Part shown: positions 46,035 through 57,542 of the stretch, piece by piece
How positions within the stretch are numbered: position 1 is the stretch's first letter
Layout of the letters: each line of letters opens with the position of its first letter
Origin: Thalassia testudinum
Taxonomy: Eukaryota; Streptophyta; Magnoliopsida; Alismatales; Hydrocharitaceae
Length of the DNA stretch: 64,000 nucleotides
Assembly (NCBI GenBank): GCA_037157565.1
Contig: JAZHRO010000055.1
Span: 41,385,001 to 41,449,000 of the forward strand
Reading direction: 5' to 3'
Notes under the pieces: generated by a model
The model's database searches: none
Told to the model about the DNA's origin: nothing
Seen by the model: only the letters and a program-made list of their open reading frames with translations
Position numbers and translations under genes: made by a program

Positions 46035-47825
46035 TTAGTTACCCTCCAGCAGGGCAACGATTTCTCCAACGGGGGCAGGCTCATGAGTCAGATAGGGTTT
46101 CAAACGCTGCCCGTTGACCGTAAATTTACGTCCAGATTTGGGATCTTCGATTTCGACAGCCCCATTGGGGAATGGTCTTGAGACCAGAAACGGACCAGTC
46201 CATTTGGACTTTAATTTCCCAGGAAAGAATTTGAGTCGGGCATTATAGAGCCAAACTTGCTGAGATGGCTCAAATTCCTTCCGCCGAACATGGCTGTCGT
46301 GAAAAGCCTTAGTGCGCTGTTTAAAGGTTAGAGCAGAATCATAGGCTTCACGACGGAGCTCTTCCAGCTCTTGGAGTTGGAGTTTCCTTTCTCGTTCACA
46401 CAAGTCTGGGTCGAGGTTACATTGGCGAACCGCCCAATAAGCGCGGTGCTCCAACTCCACAGGCAAATGACAAGGCTTCCCGTGAACGATTCTATATGGA
46501 GACATACCAAGGGGAGCCTTGAAGGCGGTCCGATACACCCAAAGTGCGTCAGTCAGCTTGTCGGACCAATCCTTACGGTCAGGCCGAACCGTTTTCTGGA
46601 GAATCTGCTTGATTTGCCGGTTCGACACTTCCGCCTGGCCGTTCGTCTGAGGATGATACGGGGATGCGATACGATGGTGGACTCCGTACCTCCTCAGAAG
46701 TGCCCGAAAAGAAGCATGGGTAAAGTGGCTTCCTCCATCCGAGATAATGGCCCGAGGGATCCCAAAACGCGCAAAGATATGATCTTTGACGAATCGGGTG
46801 GAGATAACATGGTCAGCACGGCGCGCGGGAATAGCCTCGATCCATTTTGAAACATAGTCGATGGCCACGAGGATGAATTCGAAGCCGTTGGATGGAGGAA
46901 AGGGACCCATGAAGTCAATTCCCCAGATGTCGAAGATTTCCGCAGCTAGGATGTGTTGCAAGGGCATCATGTCACGACGTGCCATTGACCCTAATGACTG
47001 GCACCTAGTGCAATGTTTGGCATAAGTGTGCGCGTCCTGGTGAAGGGAGGGCCAAAAGAAACCGCACTGCAACACCTTGGCTGCAATTTTCCTCCCAGAG
47101 AAATGGCCTCCACAGGCCTGATCGTGGCAGAAGGATAGCACACTGGGGAACTCACTGTCAGGAATACAGCGACGGATGATTTGATCAGCACCTATCCGAA
47201 AAAGAAGTGGATTATCCCAGAAATAATACTTTGCTTCTGCCATGAGACGCTCGCGCTGGTTTTTAGGCCAGCCACGTGGAAGAGATCCAGAAGCAAGGTA
47301 ATTGGCAATGTCGGCATACCACGGTCCACTTGCCACATTTATTGCCAATAGGTGCTCATCAGGAAAAACTTCATTAATTGGCAGAGTAAGTCCAATATGG
47401 TAAGGGTCCAGTCTGGAAAGGTGATCAGCCACAACATTCTGGGCTCCGACCTTATCACGAATCTCAATGTCAAATTCCTGGAGCAGAAGGATCCAACGAA
47501 TCAGTCTAGGCTTGGCATCCTTCTTGTGCATGAGATGGCGAATGGCCGCGTGATCAGTGAAAACAATAACGTGAGAGCCCAGAAGGTAAGAACGGAATTT
47601 TTCCAGCCCAAAGACGACTGCCAGTAGTTCCTTTTCAGTGGTAGTATAATTACGCTGGGCCTCGTCCAACGTCTTACTGGCGTAGTATACCACGAAGGGG
47701 TGTCTATCGCGTCTTTGTCCCAGGATGGCTCCGACTGCAAGGTCTGAAGCGTCACACATAAGTTCAAAGTTGAGGGACCAATCAGGCGGCTGGAGAACAG
47801 GGGCCTTGGTGACAGCATTACGCAG
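46035..47825 (-). pseudogene. pol: RNase H and integrase of element A
   Basis: The frame follows the TAG at 47828-47826. RNase H begins with [14 protein letters not shown] and includes [28 protein letters not shown] and [10 protein letters not shown]. Integrase has an HHCC zinc domain ([17 protein letters not shown]) and a DDE core ([40 protein letters not shown]). Its C-terminal region has [19 protein letters not shown] and ends LLEGN at 46035. The 574-codon stretch from 47759 is uninterrupted. The motifs are typical of Athila. Integrase inserts the cDNA into nuclear DNA. Confidence 0.93.
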
Positions 47826-49080
47826 CTACGTGAATGCTTGTATACAGTCAGGGCCCATGTCGAAGGGCACGTCGGTTGATAGGAGATGAGTTAAGGGTCG
47901 AGAAATTTTGGAGAAGTCTTTGATGAATCTCCTATAGAAACCGACGTGTCCCAAGAAGGAGCGGATTTGTTTGACAGAACCAGGCACAGGTAAATCAGCA
48001 GTGATATCGAGCTTAGCTCTGTCAACCTCGATACCCCTATCGGAGATGATATGTCCAAGAACAATTCCCTCGTGCACCATAAAATGACTTTTTTCCCAGG
48101 AAAGCACGAGGTTTACATCAATACATCTCCTAAGGATGCGAGTCAGGTTGGCAAGACATTCATCGAAAGATGGTCCAAAGACTGAAAAGTCATCCATGAA
48201 GACCTCGAGAAAGTCACCCACCATGTCATGAAATATCGCCAGCATGCATCTCTGGAAAGTTGCTGGCGCGTTACAAAGTCCGAACGGCATCCTTCTAAAG
48301 GTGAAGGTGCCGAAAGGGCAGGTAAAAGTGGTTTTCTCTTGGTCTCGGGGGTCTATTGCCACCTGGTTATATCCTGAGAATCCATCCAGGAAGCAGAAAA
48401 ATTTATTTCCCGCTAACCGCTCTAGGATTTGGTCAATAAATGGTAGCGGGAAGTGATCTTTCTTGGTTGCAGCATTGAGTTTCCTATAATCTACACACAC
48501 TCTCCAAGATGTAGGAGTGCGTGTAGGGATGGATTCGCCCCTGTCATTGATACGGATGGTGAGTCCTGCCATTTTGGGCACAACGTGAATCGGACTCACC
48601 CAGGGGCTATCGCTGATCGGGTAGATTATACCCGCATCCAGCCACTTAATGATTTCATTCTTAACGACCTCCCGCATGTTAGGGTTGAGACGTCGCTGCA
48701 TCTCGCGAGAAGGTCGAGCCTCCTCCTCCGTATATATACGATGAGTGCAGTAGGAGGGACTAATACCAGATAAGTCTGATAAAGACCATCCAATAGCTGC
48801 CTTGTGTTCTAGGAGGACCTTAGTTAGTTTGCACTCCTGCTCCATAGTTAATTTTGAACTGATGATTACAGGGAGCGTTTCATTTGGTCCCAGGAAAACA
48901 CACTTGAGTGTATTAGGCAGCACTTTTAGCTCGGGAGTGGATGGGGAAGGATCTGGCATTTCTTGGGACGAGAGTGTCCCAGACGGGTAGGAGAACAAGT
49001 TAGGAGGAAGAAACTGGCCTTCAGATTGGCCAAGAAGAGGGGCTTCTTGGATAGATGGATCAAAAATGAATAGCCCCAGT
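47826..49080 (-). pseudogene. pol: reverse transcriptase of element A
   Basis: Frame on the minus strand with RLNPNMREVVKNEIIKWLD, SPIHVVPKMAGL, WRVCVDYRKLNAATKKDHF, MPFGLCNAPATFQRCM, catalytic FMDDF (intact) and the thumb SFLGHVGFYRRFI. It ends at TAG 47828-47826; element B has CAG at this codon. The upstream edge is frameshifted relative to the protease frame between about 49000 and 49080, where the two frames overlap. The RT would copy genomic RNA inside particles. Confidence 0.92.
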
Positions 49081-49681
49081 GAGAAGTATATGGGCTCAAG
49101 GTCCCAGTGTGGATTTGTAAATCCGCCTGATTTGGCAGGGAAGAAAGGGCAATTCGGTCTTCATGAGTGTGGACCGATAGTGAGTAGCTCGGATATGACT
49201 CAGACCATGAGGTATGGGAAGCGGAGAAAACCTCGTCAGAAGTCTGGCCAGGAGAAGGTACTGGACAAGGGAGGGATTGGGGAACGTCACAGTATGCGTT
49301 GGTCAGGCAGTTATCAGTGTTTATAGGTAATCCGCAGCAGTTCGAATAGGTTCCAATTAGTCCGATACACGCGCTGACGTCCATGTCCTCGTCAGACGTG
49401 TCATCCTCAATGCAATCGCAATCAAAGTTCTTGGCTGCCTTGAATATGTTAAGCTTGAGCTTCTCAGGTCCAACGGCAATCTCAATACAGCCCGACTCGC
49501 AGTCGATGTGGGCGCGGGCTGTGGCCAAGAAAGGTCGACCGAGGATGATCGGACAATCAGAAAGTGAACTAGGAACTTCCATATCTAAAACAAGAAAGTC
49601 AACAGGAAAACAGAGACTGTTGACCCTAACCACCACGTCTTCCACCACACCCTTCGGGATTTTGACAGAACGATCTGCCAA
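48926..49681 (-). pseudogene. pol: protease C-terminal part and linker of element A
   Basis: The frame continues from gag after TAG 49684-49682: ADRSVKIPKGVVEDVVVRV, VDFLVLDMEVPSS, PIILGRPFLATARAHID, then an acidic linker (DDTSDEDMDVS). It runs out of frame after TSHW near 49085, and the reading continues one frame over into RT. The catalytic DLG lies just upstream, in the preceding ORF. Confidence 0.85.
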
Positions 49682-51199
49682 CTATAACGTGACAGGGGTG
49701 GGTTTCAGATTTCCCAAGGAAAATTTTTTGAGCATGATGGTCGGTATGAGATTAATGGAAGATCCTAGATCAAGCAAGGCACGGTTAAAACTGCAGCCTT
49801 GGATGCTACAGGAAATCAGTGGTGTGCCCGGATCTTTCTGCTTCGGTGGTAAGTTTGACAGTATAGCACAACTCGCATGAGGCGAGAGAACCACCGGATT
49901 CTTAGTCTTCTTTGACTGTCGCCTGGGTGTTGTGTAGTCTTTGAAAAATCGAGCGACAGTAGGTATGTGGTCGATTGCCTCGAGCAGGGGTACCTTGATT
50001 TCTACATCCCTGAACAAATTACGTAGGTTGTCAAAGGCCTGCGTATTTTTCCTTTTGCCTTTTGGCTCCCTTAGTAGAGCCTCAGGGAATGGGACTGATT
50101 CTGGCACAAGTTTTGGTGCATCATCCTCTCGCGAATGCGGTATGCATCCCGAATGAGAGGGCGAAGAAGAAGATGGGCCAGGATCAGGTCGAGGCGGATC
50201 AACGGTCTGCTTACCGCTCCTCGTAGTGATAGCATTGGACGATGCGGGTCCAGTGGGATCATACGGTGGAGGAGGGTTTGCAATGGGGATATAAGAGTGT
50301 GGTGCTGCAGCAGGATTAGCCTGAAATCCCGGTGGAATGCTCGGAGCTTGCAGAACTTGATTAACCTGTCCCTGAGAAGGTCGTACCTGTGGTTGAGAAC
50401 CACGGGGCACGAAATTTCGTGGGTTTGGAACAGGTTGTGCGGGAAGAGTGCCCTGAGATCGAGTCTCCATGCGTAGTTGACTGATCTTGGCATTCTGCTG
50501 CGCCAATTGGTGCTGAAGAGAGGTCATGTTCTCTTCATGGCGCTTTGACATTTCCGTCATCATTCGCATCAATTTGTCAAGAGGGCTTGATGCGTGTTCA
50601 GTTTGTGGTACGCAAGGGCCTGATGGCGGATTTGCCATAGGATTAAACTGGACCCTTGGGATGACGGGTGCGGACGGTCGCATTGGTCCACCCGCGGGGT
50701 TTTGGCGCTGCGGGTTGTTGGACCATGCAAAGTTCGGATGATTACGCCACCCTGGGTTATAAGTGGCAGAGAATGGGTTGTTCCCCAGGTCGCAAGCATC
50801 TTCTATGCCAGAAGACGCGTCCGCATGTAGATATGCGTCTGAGCACACGGAGGCTTGGTCCTCCGTGTCGAAATACTGGCTCGCAGAAGCCAATTCCACA
50901 TGACTTACCGAGTCGCTTGGCGCGACACTCGGTAAGGAAGGTCTAACGGGGTTTCTCGGGATAAGCCTGGTATTAGAAGAACTTGGATTGTGACGAAGTG
51001 GTGAAGAGGTGGTGTTTGCCATAGATCGGGCGGGGTTGGCCAGAAGCTCGTCCAGCTTCTTGTGCACGACGGAGACTTCATCCAGTTTTTGTGCAATAAA
51101 GCTTAGATCAGTGGATGAATGGGAGGGTCCCGTGTCAACTTCGTGGACATTTCGGGGCTGGCTGGTATGATTAAAGGCGACAATGGAAGCATTGTTCAT
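49682..51199 (-). pseudogene. gag: gag C-terminal region and protease start of element A
   Basis: 505 codons in frame with the N-terminal gag, after TAG 51202-51200. It contains KLDELLANPARSM, a Ser-rich linker, NPFSATYNPGWRNHPNFAW, a coiled-coil-like stretch (LMRMMTEMSKRHEENM), a Pro-rich linker, FRDVEIKVPLLEAIDHIP and finally the protease motif LLDLGSSINLIPT. Where D has a CCHC knuckle before the NPGWRNHPNF motif, this protein has none. The frame ends at TAG 49684-49682. Confidence 0.88.
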
Positions 51200-52075
51200 C
51201 TAGTTTTCACTCATATTTTCAAATAGCTCGAATGCTCCATTCTCGTCTTTATTCATAAAGTTCCCTCCGCAGGAAGCGTCTGCAATCTGCTTCAAAGTCT
51301 CATTTAGCCCATAGTAGAAAATCTGGGCTATATGCCACTTAGGCAGACCGTGGTGCGGACACTTCCTGAGGAGGTCGTTATACCTCTCCCATGCCTCATG
51401 AAATTGTTCGCCGTTTTGTTGCGTAAATGAAGTGATAGCACGGCGAAGCGCATTGGTCCGCCCGATTGGGAAGAACTTCTTGAGAAACGCTGTTCGCATC
51501 TCTTCCCAAGAGTGGATGGTTCTCCCAAGGGTGAGTAACCATTGCGACGCTTTATCCCGTAATGAAAACGGGAACATCTTCATGAGGACTATAGATGACC
51601 CGACATTTCTTGGTTTAACGGTTTCAGCAAGTCGGGTTAGGTCTTCCAAGTGGAGAAATGGGTCTTCACTTGCAAGACCATGAAAGTGAAAATTGATTAG
51701 GCCAATTATGTTTGGTTTTAATTCAAAGTCGTCCCCGCCCATGGGGACCCGAATTTGTCCTATGGTCTCTGTAGCAGCGGGATTCTGATAAGAGCTAAGA
51801 GACCTAGGCTCCTCCCGTTCGGGAGGGTTCTGCATTTCCTCCAATGTTTCTCGAATGGCTTCGATTTTCTCATTATACATTTCCATTTGGGCTTGGAGGC
51901 GGGTTATGGGATCTAAGGCTCCACCACCTGGTGGGTTCTGAGGGCGGTTTCCTCCCTCGGGATTTGGGGGTGGGCGTGCAGCCATGTTTGTGGAGGAGGA
52001 GGACGATTCGACTTGTTTTCTAGATTTATCAGTCAATTCAAATAGTTCGGGGTTTTGTGACCTCCTCCCAAACAT
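51200..52075 (-). pseudogene. gag: gag N-terminal/capsid region of element A
   Basis: Starts at ATG 52075 (MFGRRSQNPELFELTDKSRK); the same start is seen in C. The capsid part includes GLINFHFHGLASEDPFLHLE, MKMFPFSLRDKASQWLLTL, FLKKFFPIGRTNALRRAI and FYYGLNETLKQIADASCGG, all usual in Athila Gag. It ends ENMSEN at a TAG (51202-51200), in frame with the following ORF, so this is probably a nonsense mutation inside gag. Confidence 0.9.
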
Positions 52076-53454
52076 GCACTACCACAGGAAGAATTGGGGA
52101 GATGAGAAGGGAAAAGGGATGAGAGAAATGACGCCGCAAAGGTACACTTGATTACAAATCAATACAGTCAAGTTCCTAACCTCTACAGTGTGCCCTTAGA
52201 CCTAAAGATCTAAGTTACCTACTATCACGAACTACGGAACCGAATGCGAGCACCGCGGAACCACCGGGCCAGATTGAAAGGCCGTTTGCCCTAGTCTTAG
52301 ACACCCGATAGCACGCGGGAACTCTCACCAGCACGTAGTCGCTACACACAGGTAGTTAGACCTCCAATCCTTAGTAAGGGTCAAGTTACTACCAGTTTTA
52401 ATTAGAGGCTTAGGGTCAAGTGCTTTTGGAATGTGAAGGGCGTTGTTTACGGGTAATGCCCAAGTGATTGATTTTAAGAGTGTAAGAACAAGCATGCAAC
52501 GGGGAAATCTCCCCGAATTGAAGTTTTTATTGGCGAATGGTTTTTAGAGTTCAGCCTTAAGTAGTATGAATTTTAGGGTTTTGCTGAATTACCAATTCAA
52601 CCAATCCCCGAGTTTTTGCAAAAATACAGGTTTTCCTTCTGAAACCCAAGAAACCCTTCTTCAATTATCAGTTAGTTAATGCATGCTAAAATGCAATGGG
52701 CTACCCTAAATGGAGATTTCTAAGTGTGGATGCACGAATCAGTTTTATATCAATGTGACAGGGAGCCAAAGCACTTCAATTCAAGTGCTCCCAATCACCA
52801 GAAATGATTTCCACACACAAGGCTTCAACCAAAAGATAAAGAAAATAAAATTGTTGGGGTTGAAGTATTCAGGATCGAATCACAGGCAAGTTTGAAAAGT
52901 CGTGGTGGGGTTGGAATCAACTCAATTCCAAGTCACCCCACCAAAAATGTGATCCTGAATTAAAGATAAGTGAGGCAAAAGACGGATACAAGCAATCTTT
53001 TTCTTTGCCTCAAAGAATACTTCCCATGGCGAAAAATCTAAGAATCAAGATTCTCGAATTTTCGCTATGCGAAGTAAAGCGGGAAATCCCAAGACAGTGG
53101 GAGTGAAGACAACCAATCAATCAAGTGAATTTTAATCGACTTGCCCTCAAGAAATCCCAAGAAGTTTTTCTAGTTTTTAGTTTTTAAATTTTTTTTTTTT
53201 TTTTTTGTGGTGGCAAGTTAATCCTAATTTGCTGAGAAAAGAAAACCTACTTGTTTGGTAACGTGTGCGAAGCTCCAATGCGGTGTCGTCGTCTTCACGC
53301 TCTCGTTCCCGCCTTAGATTTGCTCACGTCCTCGACTTCGTCAGCCTTCTTCTCCTTCCACCAGGTTCACCTGCACACCAAAAACAACAATACCCGTGAA
53401 GAGGGAAGAGAAAAATTGAAAGGATTTGGATAGAAACTTACTCGAAGGCGCACC
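52076..53454 (-). other. 5' leader of element A
   Basis: Non-coding 1.4 kb leader, nearly identical to 69-1453 of C. It contains the 94-base fold at 52867-52960. Confidence 0.75.
52867..52960 (-). other. leader hairpin of element A
   Basis: Outer arms 52867-52884 and 52948-52960; inner arms GGTGGGGTTGGAAT (52904-52917) and ATTCCAA..CCCCACC (52925-52942). One difference from C (CACCCC here, CTCCCC there) lengthens the inner stem by a base pair. Confidence 0.6.
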
Positions 53455-53472
53455 TCCCCGGCAACGGCGCCA
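53455..53472 (-). other. primer binding site, tRNA-Asp (element A)
   Basis: TCCCCGGCAACGGCGCCA on the plus strand, identical to that of C, nine bases from the 5' LTR. Confidence 0.93.
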
Positions 53473-53481
53473 GAAAAGTCA

Positions 53482-55647
53482 TGATGGGTCGGCCCGGATA
53501 GGTTGTTAATATGATATTTTTATCGTTGAAATGTGTATAGTGGTTAACCTAATTCAGACCTAACCATCTCTTTACAAAATTTTTTAACCTGGCCTAATTG
53601 ATTTTATCTTGTCACTTTTAGACCCAGGGTCGAACTCAGGGAAGTGGGGTTAAAGTCGAGTTTCTACGTTTTCCTTAAAACGCGTCTCTTCCGTTCGTTT
53701 ATTGTGTTTTTGGTGTTTTTCTTATTTAGGTTTTTTATGGTAATCCTTGTTCTTGAGGCACACCCTCAAAATTGTGTCCTTGGCTTTTAGCCAAACAGAG
53801 TCCCAAAACAAGTCTTGCTACTCGCAAGACGGGGTACCTGCAAATCAAAGATTATCTTTTCACTTTTATACCTTTTTTTTATCTTTTTACTAAGAAGGAA
53901 GATAACAGATAGAAAGTAAATATAGTAGCTATAGATATATATTTATATGTAGTATATATATAAAGGGGTGGGGGTGGAGGTGACTATGGAGTGTAGCACT
54001 ATGTCGAGTCAGTCGACGTCTAGAGAGACGCAACCAACACGACTAGGTGCCGCGTGGAGTGTGATGGAGGATGGATGATGTATGGGACCACACTTTTTTT
54101 GTACGCGTGTATCAGGGAATATCAGCAACTGGTGCAGATATCCCCGCGATACAGCGTATAATAAATAACATGAAAGTATATGTACATATGTATGTATATA
54201 AGTAAATATATCTATATATATATATAAATGTATAGTTATATATGTATAGATATATATATATATAAGTATATGTATAAGTATATAGATATATATATACGTG
54301 TATATATATATATAGAGATATATTATATATATATGTATGTATACATAACTATATAGATATACTATGTATATAAGTATATATATATTACTATAAGTGTGTG
54401 AGTGTGTGTGTATGTGTTGGTATAGGTGTGTGTGCGTCGGTGAATATGTGCGTGTGTGTTGCTGTGAGTAAAAAAACCGAGAGAGAGAGAGCGGGAGAGA
54501 GAGATCAGCAGAGAGAGAGATAGAGAGCGCCAGAGAGAGAAAGAGCGGGCGGGAGAGATCGCGAGCACGGACGATGGCAGCGAGTTAAGACGTCTGCTCG
54601 CGGCGGCGGACGTCTGACGCCGCGTCGTCTGAAGGCGGAGGCGGACGTCTGAAGACGGCGGGTGCGGGCGCGCCTTCGCGCAGGGTTCTGCAGGCCTGCG
54701 CGAAGTCGACCAGCGGGCGATGGCGTGGAGGAGCGAGCGTGGCGGAGGTCTGCAGGTGGTCGCGGAGGGTCGCGGAGGAGGACAGGAGGCGGCTCGAGGC
54801 CGTAACCGGCCGCTGCAGTGCGCGCGGCGGACGGCTACAGGTGCAACTGCGAGGCAGACAGAACGGAGACGGAGGCGGGGAACGCCCTGCAGACGCGCGC
54901 GGAGGCGGTGAGCGACTGCGGGGACGGTCGCGGAGGGGCGAGAGGACTTGCTGCTGCTGCTGCTGGGCTGCTGCTGCCGTGGCTTCAAGCTTCGAAGCTT
55001 GGAGCGGCGGCAATGGCGTTAAAGAGAAAAAACGAAGCGAGGGAATGCACCACGCCCACCGGCTCGTCGAAGAGCTGGGCGGTGGTGCTCCCACTGCGGT
55101 GGTGTGCACCACAGTGGGTTCTCCTGCTCGCCGGGTGCCTCCTCGACGAAGGGCCGACGTATGGGAGGGGAAAGCGGTGGAGAAGATGGCTGCGGGTTTT
55201 TTTCAGCAGCTGCAGCAGCTACGTCGCGAGGATGAAGTTGCAGCTACTTATAGAGGAGGGGAGAGTGGCGTGCCGGCTGCAGCAGGGAGAGGGTGTGCGA
55301 GTTGCAGCTATAGGGAGCGGCGTTGGCAGGGAGACGTGACGGGAAGAAGTGCTGCGTGGCTGCTGCATGCAGCTGCGGGAAGAGTGCAGCCGCGGGAAGG
55401 ATGCATCCGCGGGAAGGAGAGAAAAGAAGAAATCAAGAGGAAAAATAAAAAGAGGGTGATTTTGTAAGGAGGCACTTGAAGAAAAATGTAACTATGTAGG
55501 CGATTATTTCACTCCTCTTCCTCTCTTGATTAAATGCATGCATGCAAGTGTTTTTACAAATGCGATTACAGGATCCTATTATGCAATGTTAATGCTAGAA
55601 AATAGCACAAGAAGGCGTTATTACAGGCGTGTTTTGAGGTGCAAACA
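53482..55647 (-). repeat. 5' LTR of element A
   Basis: 2166 bp. R/U5 hairpin at 54108-54153, compound microsatellite about 54170-54560, GACGTC hexamers at 54588-54650, TATA box near 55245-55255 on the minus strand. Confidence 0.95.
54108..54153 (-). other. R/U5 hairpin, A 5' LTR
   Basis: Same 46-base structure as at 43081-43126. In this LTR it would lie in the 5' untranslated part of the genomic RNA, about 1.1 kb after the TATA box. Confidence 0.55.
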
Positions 55648-55652
55648 GGAGG
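55648..55652. other. target site duplication GGAGG (right of A)
   Basis: Matches GGAGG at 42449-42453. Together they mark the insertion of A into the B LTR. Confidence 0.95.
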
Positions 55653-57542
55653 CGGAGATGGCGTGTAGCACGGTGTCGAGTCGGTCGTCGTCTAGAAAGA
55701 CGCAACCAACAGGACGAAGTGCTGCGTGGAGTGTAAGGTGGATTGGTGGAAGATGAGTGTAAACACGCTTTCTGTACACGTGTATCGGGGAATATCAGCA
55801 ACTGGTGCAGATATTCCCACGATACAACGTATGGTAGTTGATATGAAAATATTTATATATATATGTATATGGATATATGTAAATATATATATAGATATGT
55901 AAATATATGTATAGATAGATAGATGTATAGATATATATATATATATATATATGTATGTATATGTATGTATATATAACTATATAGATGTATATATATATAG
56001 TAATATATGTATATAGGTATATGCAGATGGCTATGTATATATATATATGTGTGTGTGTGTGTGTAGTTATAGATATATATGCATATATGTATGTATATTT
56101 ATATATATATAGACTAATACATAGTTTTATAAGTACTAATATATGTATAAATATATGTATATATATATGTATGTATATATATATGTATATAGTAGAGTAT
56201 AGGTGTGTGTACGAGAGTGTGAGTGTGTGTGTATGTGTGTGAAGACAGTGTGAGAGAGTGCTGTGAGAGAGAGAGAGAGAGAGCGAGAGAGACTGCTGAA
56301 GAAGAAACGGCATTTAAGTCGTCTACAGCCTCAAGGCCAACGTCTGGCACGCGCACGCGCAGGCTCGTAGATGCACGAAGGCGCGTGCACGGGAGGGAAT
56401 TAGTGCGAGGAGAGGATCGCAGCGCACCACGCTGCGTAAAGAGGCGAAGGGAGCAGGCGAAGGCAGGCGCTGGGAGCGGGTGAACACGCGGGTGGGTGCA
56501 GGCGCTGGCAGACGCGCAGGCGAGTGCTGGAGCGAGCGCGGGGCTGGACGCGGGCGCGGGCTAGGACCGGTTACGTTACGCCGGGTGACCGGTTAAGTGA
56601 GAAAATTACCGGTCACCACACTGTAGCAACAGTGTTCCGCTGATTAGCGTGAATAGTGGCTATAGTGCATGGCCGAGCCGCGCGACCGGGTGTGTCCAGT
56701 GCTGTGAGTGCGGGAGGCATGGAGCGACTCGGCGCACGTGCGGAAGAGGCTGCGTCAGCTGGGCTGCGGGCGGGACTTCGGCGCGGGAGGGACAGAGCAT
56801 GCAGAGAGGAGCGCGGGCGACCTGCTGGCGTGTGCGGTGGACGCGGGACAGGCGCCTGAGGCGCGTGGTGGCCGGCGCTGCTGCTGCTGCCGCAGAGCTT
56901 CAGACCTTGAAGCCTGTGGCAATGGCGGAAGAGGCTCAATGTTGAAACAAAGAGAGAACCTCCACACCCACTGACTCTCTGATGAGCTGGGCGGTGGTGG
57001 ACTCACAATGGTGGTTGTGCACCACTATGAGGTGCTCCTGCCCGCAGAGTGGCTCCTCAGAGGAGGAGAGGCTGTGTATGGAGGGAGAGGGGGGGAGACG
57101 GCCTGGAGAAGAAGGTGCTGTGTTGGGTTTTGGCGTGGACCAGGCTCAGCCGCAAGGAAGAAGGCTGAGCTCTTTTTAAAGAGCAAAGAGACATGCGCAG
57201 AAATGCCCTAGCTGTGCATGGCTCTGCACAGATGGCAGGGAGTGCTTGTGCATGCGACTGCAGGGCAAGCTTGCTGCAGAGCATGGCGCGAAGAAGAAGG
57301 TTCAGCCGTGGAGGAAATTCAAAGTCAAATAGAAATAAAAAATATTGATGGAAATTTTGCGAAGTAGCACTTGAAGAAAATGCAAATTACAAGGCCATTT
57401 ATTTCACTCTCTTCCCCTCTGAATTAAATGCATGCATGCGTATATTTTTACAAATGCGACTACGGATACCTAATATGCACAGGTAATGCTAGGAAATAGC
57501 ACAAGACGGCATAATTGTTGGCATATTTTTGCTGTGCAATCA
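55653..57542 (-). repeat. 3' LTR of B, right piece
   Basis: Continues the B LTR after A: CGGAGATGGCGTGTAGCAC aligns with CGACTATGGAGTGTAGCAC in A. It contains the R/U5 hairpin (55781-55826), its own AT/GT/GA tract (about 55840-56285), a GC-rich section, a minus-strand TTTAAAAAG near 57180 and the end GTGCAATCA at 57542. Confidence 0.85.
55781..55826 (-). other. R/U5 hairpin of B, best paired copy
   Basis: Arms TGTATCGGGGAATATC and GATATTCCCACGATACA pair along 16 bases with a single bulge, better than the A and C copies. Confidence 0.6.

Larger units (their letters stand above)
42454..55647 (-). mobile_element. complete Athila-type element A
   Basis: This 13194 bp minus-strand Ty3/gypsy element has LTRs of 2167 bp (42454-44620) and 2166 bp (53482-55647), a tRNA-Asp primer site and gag-pol in the order gag, protease, RT, RNase H, integrase. 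It is flanked by GGAGG at 42449-42453 and 55648-55652. Removing it restores a continuous B LTR that matches A's own LTR at this position. Integrase and RT motifs place it in the Athila lineage. gag-pol is broken by three TAG codons and one frameshift. No envelope-like ORF is present. Confidence 0.95.

Noticed and set aside
49066..50476. Several 70-165 codon plus-strand ORFs across the A and B gag-pol (for example 49383-49880, 62222-62719)
   Set aside because: Antisense shadows of well-supported gag-pol frames on the minus strand.
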